Shown here in pieces: positions 32,495-40,597 of a stretch of 46,458 nucleotides of DNA. A program made the translations under genes and the position numbers. The notes below the pieces were generated by a model that was given only the letters and a program-made list of their open reading frames with translations, ran no database searches and was not told where the DNA came from. The DNA is from Candidatus Gastranaerophilales bacterium HUM_9 (GTDB lineage Bacteria; Cyanobacteriota; Vampirovibrionia; Gastranaerophilales; Gastranaerophilaceae): positions 1 through 46,458 of the forward strand of contig DABG01000014.1 of assembly GCA_002103075.1 (NCBI GenBank), in the 5' to 3' direction. Each line of letters begins with the position of its first letter. The first letter of the stretch is position 1.

Positions 32495-34046
32495 GGCTTT
32501 TGAACTCAAACGTCAAGGATATTATAAACAAGCTATTGAATTGTACTATAAACTTTTATCTGAAACAGATGATAATGTAGAAATTTTAACAGAACTTGCA
32601 GATTTATATTACTTGATGAAAAATAATAAAAAATCTGTTCATTATATTGATAAAGTATTAGAAATAGAACCCAATCATGTACAATGTTTAAAAATTTTAA
32701 AGAAAATATATGAGCAACAACAAGAATTTGATTCTGCAATTGATATTGCAAAACATATTTGCAATATTGATTCTAGCAAAGAATCTGTTTTAGAACTTTT
32801 GGAGATATTATATAGACAAGGTAATTATGAAGATGTTTGCAAGTATAATGTTGACGACAGCAATAAAGAAGGGTTGTTATTAAAAGCAAAATCTTATTAC
32901 AAGTTATTAAAATACGATGATGCAAAAAATGTTTTAGAAAAATTGGATAATAATGATGAAGCAAGTATACTATTACTTGGTAAAATTTATTATAAAACAG
33001 GGAATGTTGACAAAGTTAAAGAGGTTTATAAAAAATTGAAAGAAATTGATTTAAAGGATTCTGAAAGCCTGAATTTTGTAGGCTTAAATTATGTAGAAGA
33101 ACTTGATTTTGATAAAGCTATTGAATGTTTCAAGAAAGCTATCGAAATAAAAGATAACGAAGCAAAGTATTATTATAATTTAGGACAAGCCTACTTCTTA
33201 AAAGGCTGGATTGATGAGGCTAAGAATAGCTTCAATAAAGCCATTTGTTTAAATCCATTAGAAGAAAGTTATCATTATTCATTGGCATATTTGTACTATA
33301 GAATAGGCGATTATGACAACGCTTTTGTTCATTTAGAGGGTGATACTGATGGTGAAGAAAGTTTGAATTCTAAAATTTTGAAATTGGTTATTCAAGCAGA
33401 AAAAGGTGATTTAGCTAAACCTAAAATTGAACTAGAAAAAATGCTTAAAGATAACCCTAATAATGAATCTATTTTGTATTCTTTAGCAAAAATTTATTAT
33501 AAATTAGATATGTTCAAACAGGCTAAGGCTATAATGCAAGATGTTTTAAAGTTAAATTCTAAATCTTTTGAGTACAACGAATACTATATTAGGTTATTGT
33601 TAAAACTAGAAGAATTAGATGAAGCTAAAAAATTAATTGATGAATTGATTGAAAAATATCCTAAGTATTATTATGCAAAAGTTTTGGAAGCCGAATATTA
33701 TATGTTGATTGACGATAATGAAAGTTTGTATGATGTCGCTCAAGAATTAATTGAACTAGAGATGAATCATTATGAGGGTTATTACTTTAATGCGGCTGCT
33801 TTGTTTGAGCAAGGTGACGTAAATTTTGCTATAGAAAGTTTAAAAAAAGCGATTACATTAGATGTTAATAATGCTGATTTGTATTTAAAGATGGCTGAAT
33901 TTTATCAAGCGATGGGCAGATATGAAGATGCATTTGAATACATCAAAGAAGCAAGTGATATTGATAAATCAGCAAAAAATAGAGAACTATATATGCAATT
34001 ATCAGCAATTGTAAGAAAACGTAATTTATCACAAGATAAAGTGTAG
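32475..34046 (+). CDS. Tetratricopeptide-repeat protein, 523 aa
   Basis: Almost the whole chain is TPR repeats of 34 residues, for example ALELYYKLL-like first helices and YYYNLGQAYFLKGWIDEAKNSF, YHYSLAYLYYRIGDYDNAF and ADLYLKMAEFYQAMGRYEDAF. No signal peptide or membrane segment, so it is a cytosolic scaffold. The start at 32475 overlaps the FtsB-like gene. A second in-frame ATG at 32487 is possible. Coupled translation with a divisome protein suggests a cell-envelope or division role, but this is inference. Confidence 0.85.
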   Translation: MKKIMIEAFELKRQGYYKQAIELYYKLLSETDDNVEILTELADLYYLMKNNKKSVHYIDKVLEIEPNHVQCLKILKKIYEQQQEFDSAIDIAKHICNIDSSKESVLELLEILYRQGNYEDVCKYNVDDSNKEGLLLKAKSYYKLLKYDDAKNVLEKLDNNDEASILLLGKIYYKTGNVDKVKEVYKKLKEIDLKDSESLNFVGLNYVEELDFDKAIECFKKAIEIKDNEAKYYYNLGQAYFLKGWIDEAKNSFNKAICLNPLEESYHYSLAYLYYRIGDYDNAFVHLEGDTDGEESLNSKILKLVIQAEKGDLAKPKIELEKMLKDNPNNESILYSLAKIYYKLDMFKQAKAIMQDVLKLNSKSFEYNEYYIRLLLKLEELDEAKKLIDELIEKYPKYYYAKVLEAEYYMLIDDNESLYDVAQELIELEMNHYEGYYFNAAALFEQGDVNFAIESLKKAITLDVNNADLYLKMAEFYQAMGRYEDAFEYIKEASDIDKSAKNRELYMQLSAIVRKRNLSQDKV

Positions 34047-34064
34047 TTATGTAGAAAAAATTAC

Positions 34065-34093
34065 TTGCAATTTTCTAATAATTATATTAAGAT
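34065..34093 (+). promoter_or_regulatory. Candidate promoter of the RpaB-like regulator
   Basis: TTGCAA (34065-34070), 17 bp, TAAGAT (34088-34093). This leaves an untranslated leader of about 70 nt before the SD-led ATG at 34169. Confidence 0.4.
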
Positions 34094-34168
34094 ATGTATA
34101 TAATTATTAAATTTTATGAAAAAAAGTGAATGTTTTGTAATATTTGCTACAAATAAAAGGATGGAAAT

Positions 34169-34921
34169 ATGACAGAAAACGAAGAACTTCAAGAAGAAAC
34201 GGGACGTCAAAAGATATTGGTTGCTGATGATGAAGCAAGTATCAGACGTATCTTAGAAACAAGATTAAAGATGGTTGGTTACGATGTTGTTATAGCAGAA
34301 GATGGTGAAGAAGCTGTTGAATTGTTTAACAAAGAAAATCCTGATTTGGTAGTTTTAGATGTAATGATGCCAAAGATGGACGGATACGGAGTAACAAGAG
34401 AAATCAGAAGAATATCAGACGTACCTATTATCATATTGACGGCATTAGGAGATGTTTCTGAAAGAATTACTGGTTTAGAATTGGGTGCTGATGATTATGT
34501 AATTAAACCATTCAGTCCAAAAGAATTGGAAGCAAGAGTTAAAGCTGTATTAAGAAGAACTTCTGATAAGAGTGTTGTAGTTCCTTCTGGTAATAAAATA
34601 TCAGCTAAAAATGTTATTACAACAGGTAATATTAAAATTGATACAGCAAGAAGACAAGTTTATAGAAAGAATGAACGTATTAGATTGACTGGTATGGAAT
34701 TCAGTTTATTAGAATTGTTGGTTAATAATTCTGGACAAGCATATTCAAGAAACGAAATACTACAACACGTTTGGTCATACCCTGCAGATCACAGAATTGA
34801 TACACGTGTAGTTGACGTTCATATTTCAAGATTACGTTCTAAATTGGAAACAGATCCAACAAATCCTGAGTTGATTTTGACAGCTAGAGGCATTGGTTAT
34901 ATGTTCCAAAGAATCAACTAG
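34169..34921 (+). CDS. rpaB: RpaB-like OmpR-family response regulator
   Basis: 250 residues. The receiver domain carries Asp20/Asp21, phosphoacceptor Asp64 in LVVLDVMMPKMDGYG, and ITGLELGADDYVIKPFSPKELEARV. The DNA-binding domain carries RLTGMEFSLLELLVNNSGQA and RIDTRVVDVHISRLRSKLE. The close resemblance to cyanobacterial RpaB, the essential regulator that binds HLR1 sites in photosynthetic species, is the best lineage clue in the window. No photosynthesis gene is present. SD AAAGGATGG precedes ATG. A strong terminator follows. No partner kinase is adjacent. Confidence 0.92.
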   Translation: MTENEELQEETGRQKILVADDEASIRRILETRLKMVGYDVVIAEDGEEAVELFNKENPDLVVLDVMMPKMDGYGVTREIRRISDVPIIILTALGDVSERITGLELGADDYVIKPFSPKELEARVKAVLRRTSDKSVVVPSGNKISAKNVITTGNIKIDTARRQVYRKNERIRLTGMEFSLLELLVNNSGQAYSRNEILQHVWSYPADHRIDTRVVDVHISRLRSKLETDPTNPELILTARGIGYMFQRIN

Positions 34922-34948
34922 TTAGATAATTAGAACGAATAAATATGT

Positions 34949-34978
34949 AAAAAAGAGGTCATATCTGACCTCTTTTTT
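34949..34978. terminator. Intrinsic terminator after rpaB
   Basis: AAAAAAGAGGTCA pairs with TGACCTCTTTTTT across TATC (13 bp), with further T residues on the plus side. Confidence 0.88.
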
Positions 34979-35095
34979 TATGAATAAGAATATGTTATTA
35001 CGTTACAAAAATTAAAATTAATACAACCATTAATCAATTAATTTATATAAAAATACTTTATACAAATACGGGGAATTATTTAGGGGAATTTTATA

Positions 35096-35635
35096 ATGGG
35101 GAACTGGAATTATTCAAATGGTAACGGAGTAGATTTCAAAATCGGCAAATATGTTCAACAACATGTTGATTTAAAATCTAGAGGTAAACATTCAGGAATT
35201 ACTTATGACTTGAGAGATTCTTTTATTGAATTAGTTGATCAAGGCAAATTAGTAGATTTAAAAGGTGACGGATTTACTAAAAAAGACGCTTTGAATTTAT
35301 ATAAAGAATTAGATAAAATCCATACAGAAAGAAAATTAAATAAAAATTATACCAAAATGGACGCTCATTCTAAATTTGATTACTCTGAAGAAGAAGTAAG
35401 ACGTTTAGCGAATGCAGCTGGCTATCAAATTAAGGTTGAAAAAAAATATTATAATCCAACAGACCATACAGGTGTTGCCCCAAAACCTGCATATACACCA
35501 ATTAAAAGAAAAACAGTTTCTACAAATGTAAAAACTAATAAAAATAATAATGCCCCAAAAACAAAAAATAATTCTTCAATAAGCCAATTTTTCAGCAATA
35601 TGGCAACATCATTTAAAAACGCTTTTAGAAAATAA
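35096..35635 (+). CDS. Uncharacterised basic protein, 179 aa
   Basis: The product starts MGNWNYSNGNGVDFKIGKYV. Residues near 55-70 (DLKGDGFTKKDALNLYKEL) resemble one EF-hand or dockerin-type calcium loop, but the last position is not Glu. The C-terminal 60 residues are Lys/Asn/Pro-rich and likely disordered, ending in a short amphipathic segment (FFSNMATSFKNAFRK). No signal peptide. Two copies of GGGGAATT lie before the ATG; AGGGGAA at 8 nt spacing is the SD. It is followed by a terminator. Confidence 0.65.
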   Translation: MGNWNYSNGNGVDFKIGKYVQQHVDLKSRGKHSGITYDLRDSFIELVDQGKLVDLKGDGFTKKDALNLYKELDKIHTERKLNKNYTKMDAHSKFDYSEEEVRRLANAAGYQIKVEKKYYNPTDHTGVAPKPAYTPIKRKTVSTNVKTNKNNNAPKTKNNSSISQFFSNMATSFKNAFRK

Positions 35636-35689
35636 ATTATATATTCTTAAGTTCTCATCCCCCCACCCTCAATTTATATGAAAGAAAGA

Positions 35690-35717
35690 AAAAAGACTTC
35701 TTTATAGAAGTCTTTTT
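35690..35717. terminator. Intrinsic terminator after the 179-aa gene
   Basis: AAAAAGACTTC (35690-35700) pairs with GAAGTCTTTTT (35707-35717), extended by one T-A pair. Confidence 0.85.
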
Positions 35718-35759
35718 AAAATTTTTTATACGGGTTTGGAAATAGTACCATTAATTAGT

Positions 35760-35787
35760 GAACCCTTATGGGATTCGAACCCTATAT
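35760..35787 (-). pseudogene. tRNA-like fragment (T arm and 3' acceptor)
   Basis: On the minus strand AGGG-TTCGAAT-CCC reproduces a T arm, followed by AAGGGTTC like an acceptor strand. No matching 5' half, anticodon arm or D arm was found beside it, so it is a remnant and not a working tRNA. Confidence 0.4.
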
Positions 35788-35908
35788 TTATTAAATAAAA
35801 TTATTGTACAAAAAGTAAAAATATAGTTAGCAGGGTTGAAAAATGATAAAATAGTTTAAAATATAAGTAACAGGGTGGTAGTTTTCTAAGCTACCGATAA
35901 GCTACAAA

Positions 35909-35940
35909 AAAAAGACAAGAACAAATGTTCTTGTCTTTTT
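35909..35940. terminator. Bidirectional hairpin terminator
   Basis: AAAAAGACAAGAAC and GTTCTTGTCTTTTT form a 14-bp perfect stem with loop AAAT. It lies in a gene-free stretch, 4 nt from a duplicated tRNA-His end. Confidence 0.75.
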
Positions 35941-35944
35941 AAAA

Positions 35945-36232
35945 TGGGGCGGGAGATGACTCTGCCGAGAGAAATGATTAAGTATCATTTCTCGAGAGGA
36001 AAGAACCCAAAATTTACGAAGTAAATTTCTGGGTGAGAATCACATCTCTACATACATACAAAAAAAAGCAAATGTCTAGATGGGATTGTCTTGCTCACTC
36101 GCGTTTAACGGCAATTCCATATTTTGCTGCGATACACGTATCTTGCAAAATATTCCAGCCTCAGCTCGTTCGCGCTCGAACTATTATCAAGCTTCGCTTG
36201 ATTGGGTTCTCAAACTACATATCTACACAAAT
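35945..36232 (-). other. Structured region between a tRNA-His end duplicate and tRNA-His
   Basis: TGGGGCGGGAGATG (35945-35958) exactly repeats the encoded 3' end of tRNA-His at 36268-36281. Between them lies a row of hairpins: AGAAATGAT/ATCATTTCT near 35974-35995, an AAATTTAC-GAA-GTAAATTT stem near 36012-36031, and ATCAAGC-TTC-GCTTGAT near 36187-36204. CCCA/GAGAA-containing segments next to two of these stems are alike. I see no gene; the open frames here read tRNA sequence in the wrong strand. The region may be a decayed duplication or an unknown structured RNA. Confidence 0.4.
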
Positions 36233-36266
36233 AAAAAAGACTTTGACAAAAGCCAAAGTCTTTTTT
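36233..36266 (-). terminator. Terminator of tRNA-His
   Basis: AAAAAAGACTTTG and CAAAGTCTTTTTT form a 13-bp stem across an 8-nt loop, starting 2 nt after the CCA end of tRNA-His on the minus strand. Confidence 0.85.
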
Positions 36267-36267
36267 A

Positions 36268-36344
36268 TGGGGCGGGAGATGGGATTCGAACCCACGCATA
36301 TCGGAACCACAATCCGAGGTCTTAACCACTTGACGACACCCGCC
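36268..36344 (-). tRNA. tRNA-His (GTG anticodon)
   Basis: The minus strand gives an extra 5' G (G-1), acceptor GCGGGTG, D arm GTCAAGTGGTTAAGAC, anticodon arm TCGGA-TTGTGGT-TCCGA with GTG, T arm GTGGG-TTCGAAT-CCCAT, acceptor CTCCCGC and C73 opposite G-1. CCA is encoded, unlike in tRNA-Cys here. One acceptor position appears as a T-T mismatch. Confidence 0.93.
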
Positions 36345-36455
36345 ATTACGTTTATTATATCAAATCCAAAAATTTATACAAGTATTTTCTAAAATTTATT
36401 TTTTATAATACTCGCTGTACAAATATACTCAAATTTTGTTTTTAATCAATAAAAC

Positions 36456-37730
36456 CTATTTTCCTGAGAAAAATTTAATTATATTATCAAATATTGATGG
36501 TGGATTTGTAACCATTTCAACTGCTCTATCGTAGTTTTGGACAACATAAGGATTACGTGGATCGATTTTCTTCAATCGTTCTAAATAATCAACCATCTCT
36601 ACATAATCACCGATTCTATCTCTGAATTCAGCCAGTTTCTGTAATGCTCGTTTATTATTGTTATCTAAATCTAATAACTTTTCATAGAATTCAACAGAAC
36701 GAGTTTTATCAGTCGTATCAAGCATATCAGCAATAGCAGTAACAACCTCTTTATTCTTCTCATCTATCTGATGTGCAGTTAAATATTCATTAATAGCAAT
36801 ATCCATATCACCTCTAACAATATTGAACTTTGCCCAATTAACGTGTTCTAAAAACTCATTGCCTTTTTTCTCATATATCAATGCTCGCATTTGATAAATC
36901 AATGGTGAATTTGGTGAAAACTTTGCATAATCATCAACTTTTTCTAAAGCTGTATCCAATTTATCTGTTTCAAAATAATATTGTGCAACCAATGCTAAAT
37001 ACTTAGGGTCTTTTTTATATTTATCCTTTATTGACTCTAACAAGGTTTGAGCTTCACTAACCTTTCCCATTTCCATTAAAGAACGAGCTTTTAAAAGACT
37101 ATCCGTAGTTAATTCATATGCTTTTTCTGGACAATTAGTTTTAGAATAATAACGAGCTAATGCTTCATCTAATCCTTTATAACCATCATCTTTAGCTTTT
37201 TGAAGAACCTCTACAGCACTCTCAGAAAATCCTGTCTTATCATACAAATTAGCCAATCTCAAATAAACATCAGAAGATGCACTATCTGTATCAGAAATTG
37301 ACAAATATTGGTCAATCGCTTGGTTATACTTACCTTGTTTTTCATAAATATCTGCTAACAAATATCTTGTATGGTTAATTTTATCTTCGTCATCACCGTG
37401 AGATATAGCTTTTTTATAATTAGTAATAGCATGCTCAAACTGTTCTTGAAGAACATGATACTGTGCTCTTGCAAGGTAATATGTGAATTTATCACCATTT
37501 TCATAACAGATGTCAATCAGTTGTTCATACGCTACAACATTGTTCTCGTCAACTGATACAACTTTTTTATAATATTCCTCAGCCTCGTCATTTTTACCTA
37601 AAATAGATGCAATATGACCTAATTTTTGTAATAAATGTACACTTTCTTGGTTATTTTCGTATACTCTTTTATATTCTTCATACGCTTTTTCGTAATTTTC
37701 TTCATTTTCGTATTGTTCTGCTAATTTCAT
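36456..37730 (-). CDS. Tetratricopeptide-repeat protein, 424 aa
   Basis: TPR helices fill the protein (NEENYEKAYEEYKRVYENN, YLLADIYEKQGKYNQAIDQY, VYLRLANLYDKTGFSESAV), ending in a short amphipathic tail (PSIFDNIIKFFSGK). There is no signal peptide or membrane helix. SD AAAGGG lies 6 nt before ATG. It is 25 bp after pth and is the third gene of argS-pth-TPR. The partner is unknown. It shares its architecture but no obvious close identity with the TPR gene at 32475-34046. Confidence 0.85.
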   Translation of the reverse strand: MKLAEQYENEENYEKAYEEYKRVYENNQESVHLLQKLGHIASILGKNDEAEEYYKKVVSVDENNVVAYEQLIDICYENGDKFTYYLARAQYHVLQEQFEHAITNYKKAISHGDDEDKINHTRYLLADIYEKQGKYNQAIDQYLSISDTDSASSDVYLRLANLYDKTGFSESAVEVLQKAKDDGYKGLDEALARYYSKTNCPEKAYELTTDSLLKARSLMEMGKVSEAQTLLESIKDKYKKDPKYLALVAQYYFETDKLDTALEKVDDYAKFSPNSPLIYQMRALIYEKKGNEFLEHVNWAKFNIVRGDMDIAINEYLTAHQIDEKNKEVVTAIADMLDTTDKTRSVEFYEKLLDLDNNNKRALQKLAEFRDRIGDYVEMVDYLERLKKIDPRNPYVVQNYDRAVEMVTNPPSIFDNIIKFFSGK

Positions 37731-37755
37731 ATATTACCCTTTGTCTAATTTTATA

Positions 37756-38310
37756 CTAATTATATTTGCACTGAGTTTTTTCAATACCGTTTTTAAAATA
37801 AAAATTTATAGCTTCTTCTGATGTTGAAAGGATTGTCTTTAATTCCTCTAATGAGTCCTTGTCAAAGTTCTGTAGAACAAATGCTTCAGATGGGATTGGT
37901 GGTTGTGGGCCTATACCAATCTTTAATCTTGCAAAATTCTTTGAACCCAAATGTTGGATAATAGATTTAATCCCATTATGTCCGCCATCAGAACCATTCG
38001 CTCTAAACCTTATTTTACCTAAATTCAATGATAAATCATCATAAACAATTATCATATCATCAGGAGATATTTTATAATAATCTATCACAGCACGCATAGC
38101 CTCACCGGATAAATTCATGTAGGTAGTAGGTTTCACTAACATAATTTCTTCATCAGCCGTAAATTTTGCAATCAAAGATTTTAGCTTAGAATTTTCTTTA
38201 AATGTCACTGAATTATCCATTGCAATTTTATCCACAAGCATAAAACCAACATTATGTCTTGTAAACATATATTTTGCACCTACATTGCCCAATCCGATAA
38301 TTAGCTTCAT
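37756..38310 (-). CDS. pth: Peptidyl-tRNA hydrolase
   Basis: Releases peptides from prematurely dissociated peptidyl-tRNA. The 184-residue protein shows IIGLGNVGAKYMFTRHNVGF with the catalytic His, KPTTYMNLSGEA, IVYDDLSLNLGKIRFRANGS with the conserved Asp, and GGHNGIKSI. SD TAAGGG precedes ATG, 9 bp after argS. Confidence 0.97.
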   Translation of the reverse strand: MKLIIGLGNVGAKYMFTRHNVGFMLVDKIAMDNSVTFKENSKLKSLIAKFTADEEIMLVKPTTYMNLSGEAMRAVIDYYKISPDDMIIVYDDLSLNLGKIRFRANGSDGGHNGIKSIIQHLGSKNFARLKIGIGPQPPIPSEAFVLQNFDKDSLEELKTILSTSEEAINFYFKNGIEKTQCKYN

Positions 38311-38319
38311 ATTCTGCCC

Positions 38320-40029
38320 TTACATCTTTTCTGGAGCACTTACTCCAAGAATATTTAACGCATTTTCTAAAACAGTCTTGATAGCGTAAATCAAGCATAT
38401 TCTTGATTTCATCAATTCTTTATCATCGCAGATAACTCTGTTTGAGTTATAGAATGAATGGAACTCACCAGCAAGGTCTTGAACATATCTACAGATTGTA
38501 TAAACAGCCCTAGTTTTAGCTGAATAATCAATCATAGATTTAAACTCTTCTAATTTAAGTACTAATTTTTTAGCTGTTGGAATAGCCTTTAACATAGCTT
38601 CACTATCAAAGTTCTCTAATGCTGATTTAAGTTCTTCTTCTGTCATAGGTGCAGGAGATGTTTTTCCTGTTTCTGTATCAAGTTTTGGACTAACTGCATT
38701 TCTCAAGATAGAACAAGCTCTAGCGTGTGCATATTGAACATAGAAAACTGGGTTTTCATCAGTTGAACGTTTTGCTAACTCTATATCAAAATCAAGAGTT
38801 GTATCAATGCTTCTCATAGACATCCAAAATCTTGTAGCATCAACACCTACTTCTTCAATCAATTCATCAAGTGTAACCATCTTACGACGTTTACCCATTC
38901 TAACTTCTTCACCATTGATAATTAAGTTTACAAGCTGTCCTAGTAAAATTTCTAATTTATTTGGATCTTCGCCTAACGCTTCAATAGAGGCTTTTACTCT
39001 TGGAACATAACCGTGATGGTCAGCACCCCAAATATTTATAAGTCTATCAAATCCACGTTCAATTTTATCAATATGATAAGCTATATCTGCTGTTAAATAA
39101 GTATTTGAACCATCTGCTTTTTTTAGAACACGGTCTTGATCATCACCATATTCAGATGACTTAAACCAAATAGCACCTTCTTTTTCATAAAGTTTACCAT
39201 TTGCTTCTAATTGTTTGTAACATTTTTCAACCTTACCAGATTTATGTAATTCTAACTCTGAATAAAAATTGTCAAAATGAACTCTAAAGTTTTCTAACAA
39301 ATCTTTTTGAACCTTCTCCATATAGTTTTTAGCATAATCAGATAGAATTTGAATATCGTCAGTTGGTTCGTGTTCTTCCAAGAATTTCTTAGCTACAGGA
39401 ATTAAGTATTCACCAGCGTAATAATTTTTTCTTTCTTCTTCATCTTCAGGAAAATCTACGTTTTCACCAAGTTCTTGTTTTACTCTTATATTCAAAGAAC
39501 GTCCAAGTTTTTGTATTTGGCTACCTGCATCATTGATATAAAACTCTTGATAAACATCGTGACCATAAAATTTAAGAAGATTAGCTAAAGCACTACCCAT
39601 AGCAGCCCATCTACCGTGACCAATGTGGAATGGACCAGTTGGGTTTGCTGAAACATATTCTAAGATAATTTTTTCAACTTGAGGGTTTACTGGTTTTCCG
39701 TAATTTTCTTTCTTTTCTAAGATTTCTTTAATTACATCAACCAAAACTTTGTCAGATAGTTTAAAGTTGATAAAGCCTGCAACAACAGAAGTTGTGAATA
39801 AATCTGACTCTAAATATTTGGCAATAGCGTTTGCAATCATAGGTGGTGCAATTCTAGCATTTCTAGCCAATGATGAAACATTTACTGCAAAATCACCAAA
39901 ATCTGGATTTTTAGGTTTTTCAACAACCAATGATATACCATCAGTTGACTCCATTTGACCTAATTCTTTTTCTTGAACAGCTTTTTCTATTGCTTTTAAA
40001 GTTGATTCTAAAACTATATCTTTAAACAT
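38320..40029 (-). CDS. argS: Arginyl-tRNA synthetase
   Basis: Charges tRNA-Arg. The 569-residue class I enzyme has the N-terminal additional domain, the HIGH motif in ANPTGPFHIGHGRWAAMGSA, YLTADIAYHIDKIERGFDRL, WGADHHGYV and the KMSKS-equivalent loop near GEEVRMGKRRKMVTL. The C-terminal anticodon-binding domain ends NILGVSAPEKM. SD GAGGGAA precedes ATG. It heads argS-pth-TPR. Confidence 0.97.
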   Translation of the reverse strand: MFKDIVLESTLKAIEKAVQEKELGQMESTDGISLVVEKPKNPDFGDFAVNVSSLARNARIAPPMIANAIAKYLESDLFTTSVVAGFINFKLSDKVLVDVIKEILEKKENYGKPVNPQVEKIILEYVSANPTGPFHIGHGRWAAMGSALANLLKFYGHDVYQEFYINDAGSQIQKLGRSLNIRVKQELGENVDFPEDEEERKNYYAGEYLIPVAKKFLEEHEPTDDIQILSDYAKNYMEKVQKDLLENFRVHFDNFYSELELHKSGKVEKCYKQLEANGKLYEKEGAIWFKSSEYGDDQDRVLKKADGSNTYLTADIAYHIDKIERGFDRLINIWGADHHGYVPRVKASIEALGEDPNKLEILLGQLVNLIINGEEVRMGKRRKMVTLDELIEEVGVDATRFWMSMRSIDTTLDFDIELAKRSTDENPVFYVQYAHARACSILRNAVSPKLDTETGKTSPAPMTEEELKSALENFDSEAMLKAIPTAKKLVLKLEEFKSMIDYSAKTRAVYTICRYVQDLAGEFHSFYNSNRVICDDKELMKSRICLIYAIKTVLENALNILGVSAPEKM

Positions 40030-40162
40030 ATTTCCCTCACTAAGATTTCTACTTTAGCTTGATTATACATCAAATATGCTCTATTTTAAATCAAGATTAA
40101 AAACACATTTACAATTAAAATTCTTATACAAATTTATAATCAACTACACAAAAAAATATCCT

Positions 40163-40579
40163 TTAAGCAAGGTAATCTAATATAGCTCCGCCGATTTCTT
40201 CATTTGGATCAAACCCACAAGTTTTATCAGGAGGGTTAATAGAGTTTTTAATAAGCATTGAGCATAAAGGTCCAAATGCATCAGGAACCTTTGTTTTTCT
40301 ATATATTCCTGCAAGATAAGTTTGTACATTAGGTGAATTAGTATCATTATGTTTTGACAAAGCAGGGTACATCTTATCAACACCTTTAACTCCGTTATCA
40401 ATCATTCTATCAACGATATAAAGTGTTTCAACTACTTCTTTTTCATCTTTTGAATTATTCAAAATATTTTCTAATGCTGGCAAACTTTTTTCACCTTGGT
40501 TTACAAAATAATTAACCTTTGCTTGATTAAACAAACAATAATTTCTATCTTTAGTTGGCATTTGTACACTAACTGTCAT
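40163..40579 (-). CDS. Uncharacterised HEAT-like helical protein, 138 aa (third gene of the riboswitch operon)
   Basis: Small soluble protein of helix pairs, for example GEKSLPALENILNNSKDEKE and VVETLYIVDRMIDNGVKGVD, resembling HEAT/armadillo repeats. It has no signal peptide, no membrane helix and no catalytic motif. The C-terminus (CGFDPNEEIGGAILDYLA) is acidic. It begins 18 bp after the 497-aa membrane protein gene on the same strand, with a weak SD (GGGAA), so it is read as the last gene of the three-gene operon. An adaptor role is only a guess. Confidence 0.7.
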   Translation of the reverse strand: MTVSVQMPTKDRNYCLFNQAKVNYFVNQGEKSLPALENILNNSKDEKEVVETLYIVDRMIDNGVKGVDKMYPALSKHNDTNSPNVQTYLAGIYRKTKVPDAFGPLCSMLIKNSINPPDKTCGFDPNEEIGGAILDYLA

Positions 40580-40597
40580 TTCGTTATTCCCATAATC

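Noticed and set aside
35690..36266. Three similar hairpins as a CRISPR-like array
   Set aside because: They are A/T-flanked terminators with different stems and irregular spacing; no constant repeat or cas gene.
36033..36392. 119-codon plus-strand frame containing MGREMGFEPTHIG
   Set aside because: It reads the complement of tRNA-His and its hairpin spacer; a well-known type of false gene.
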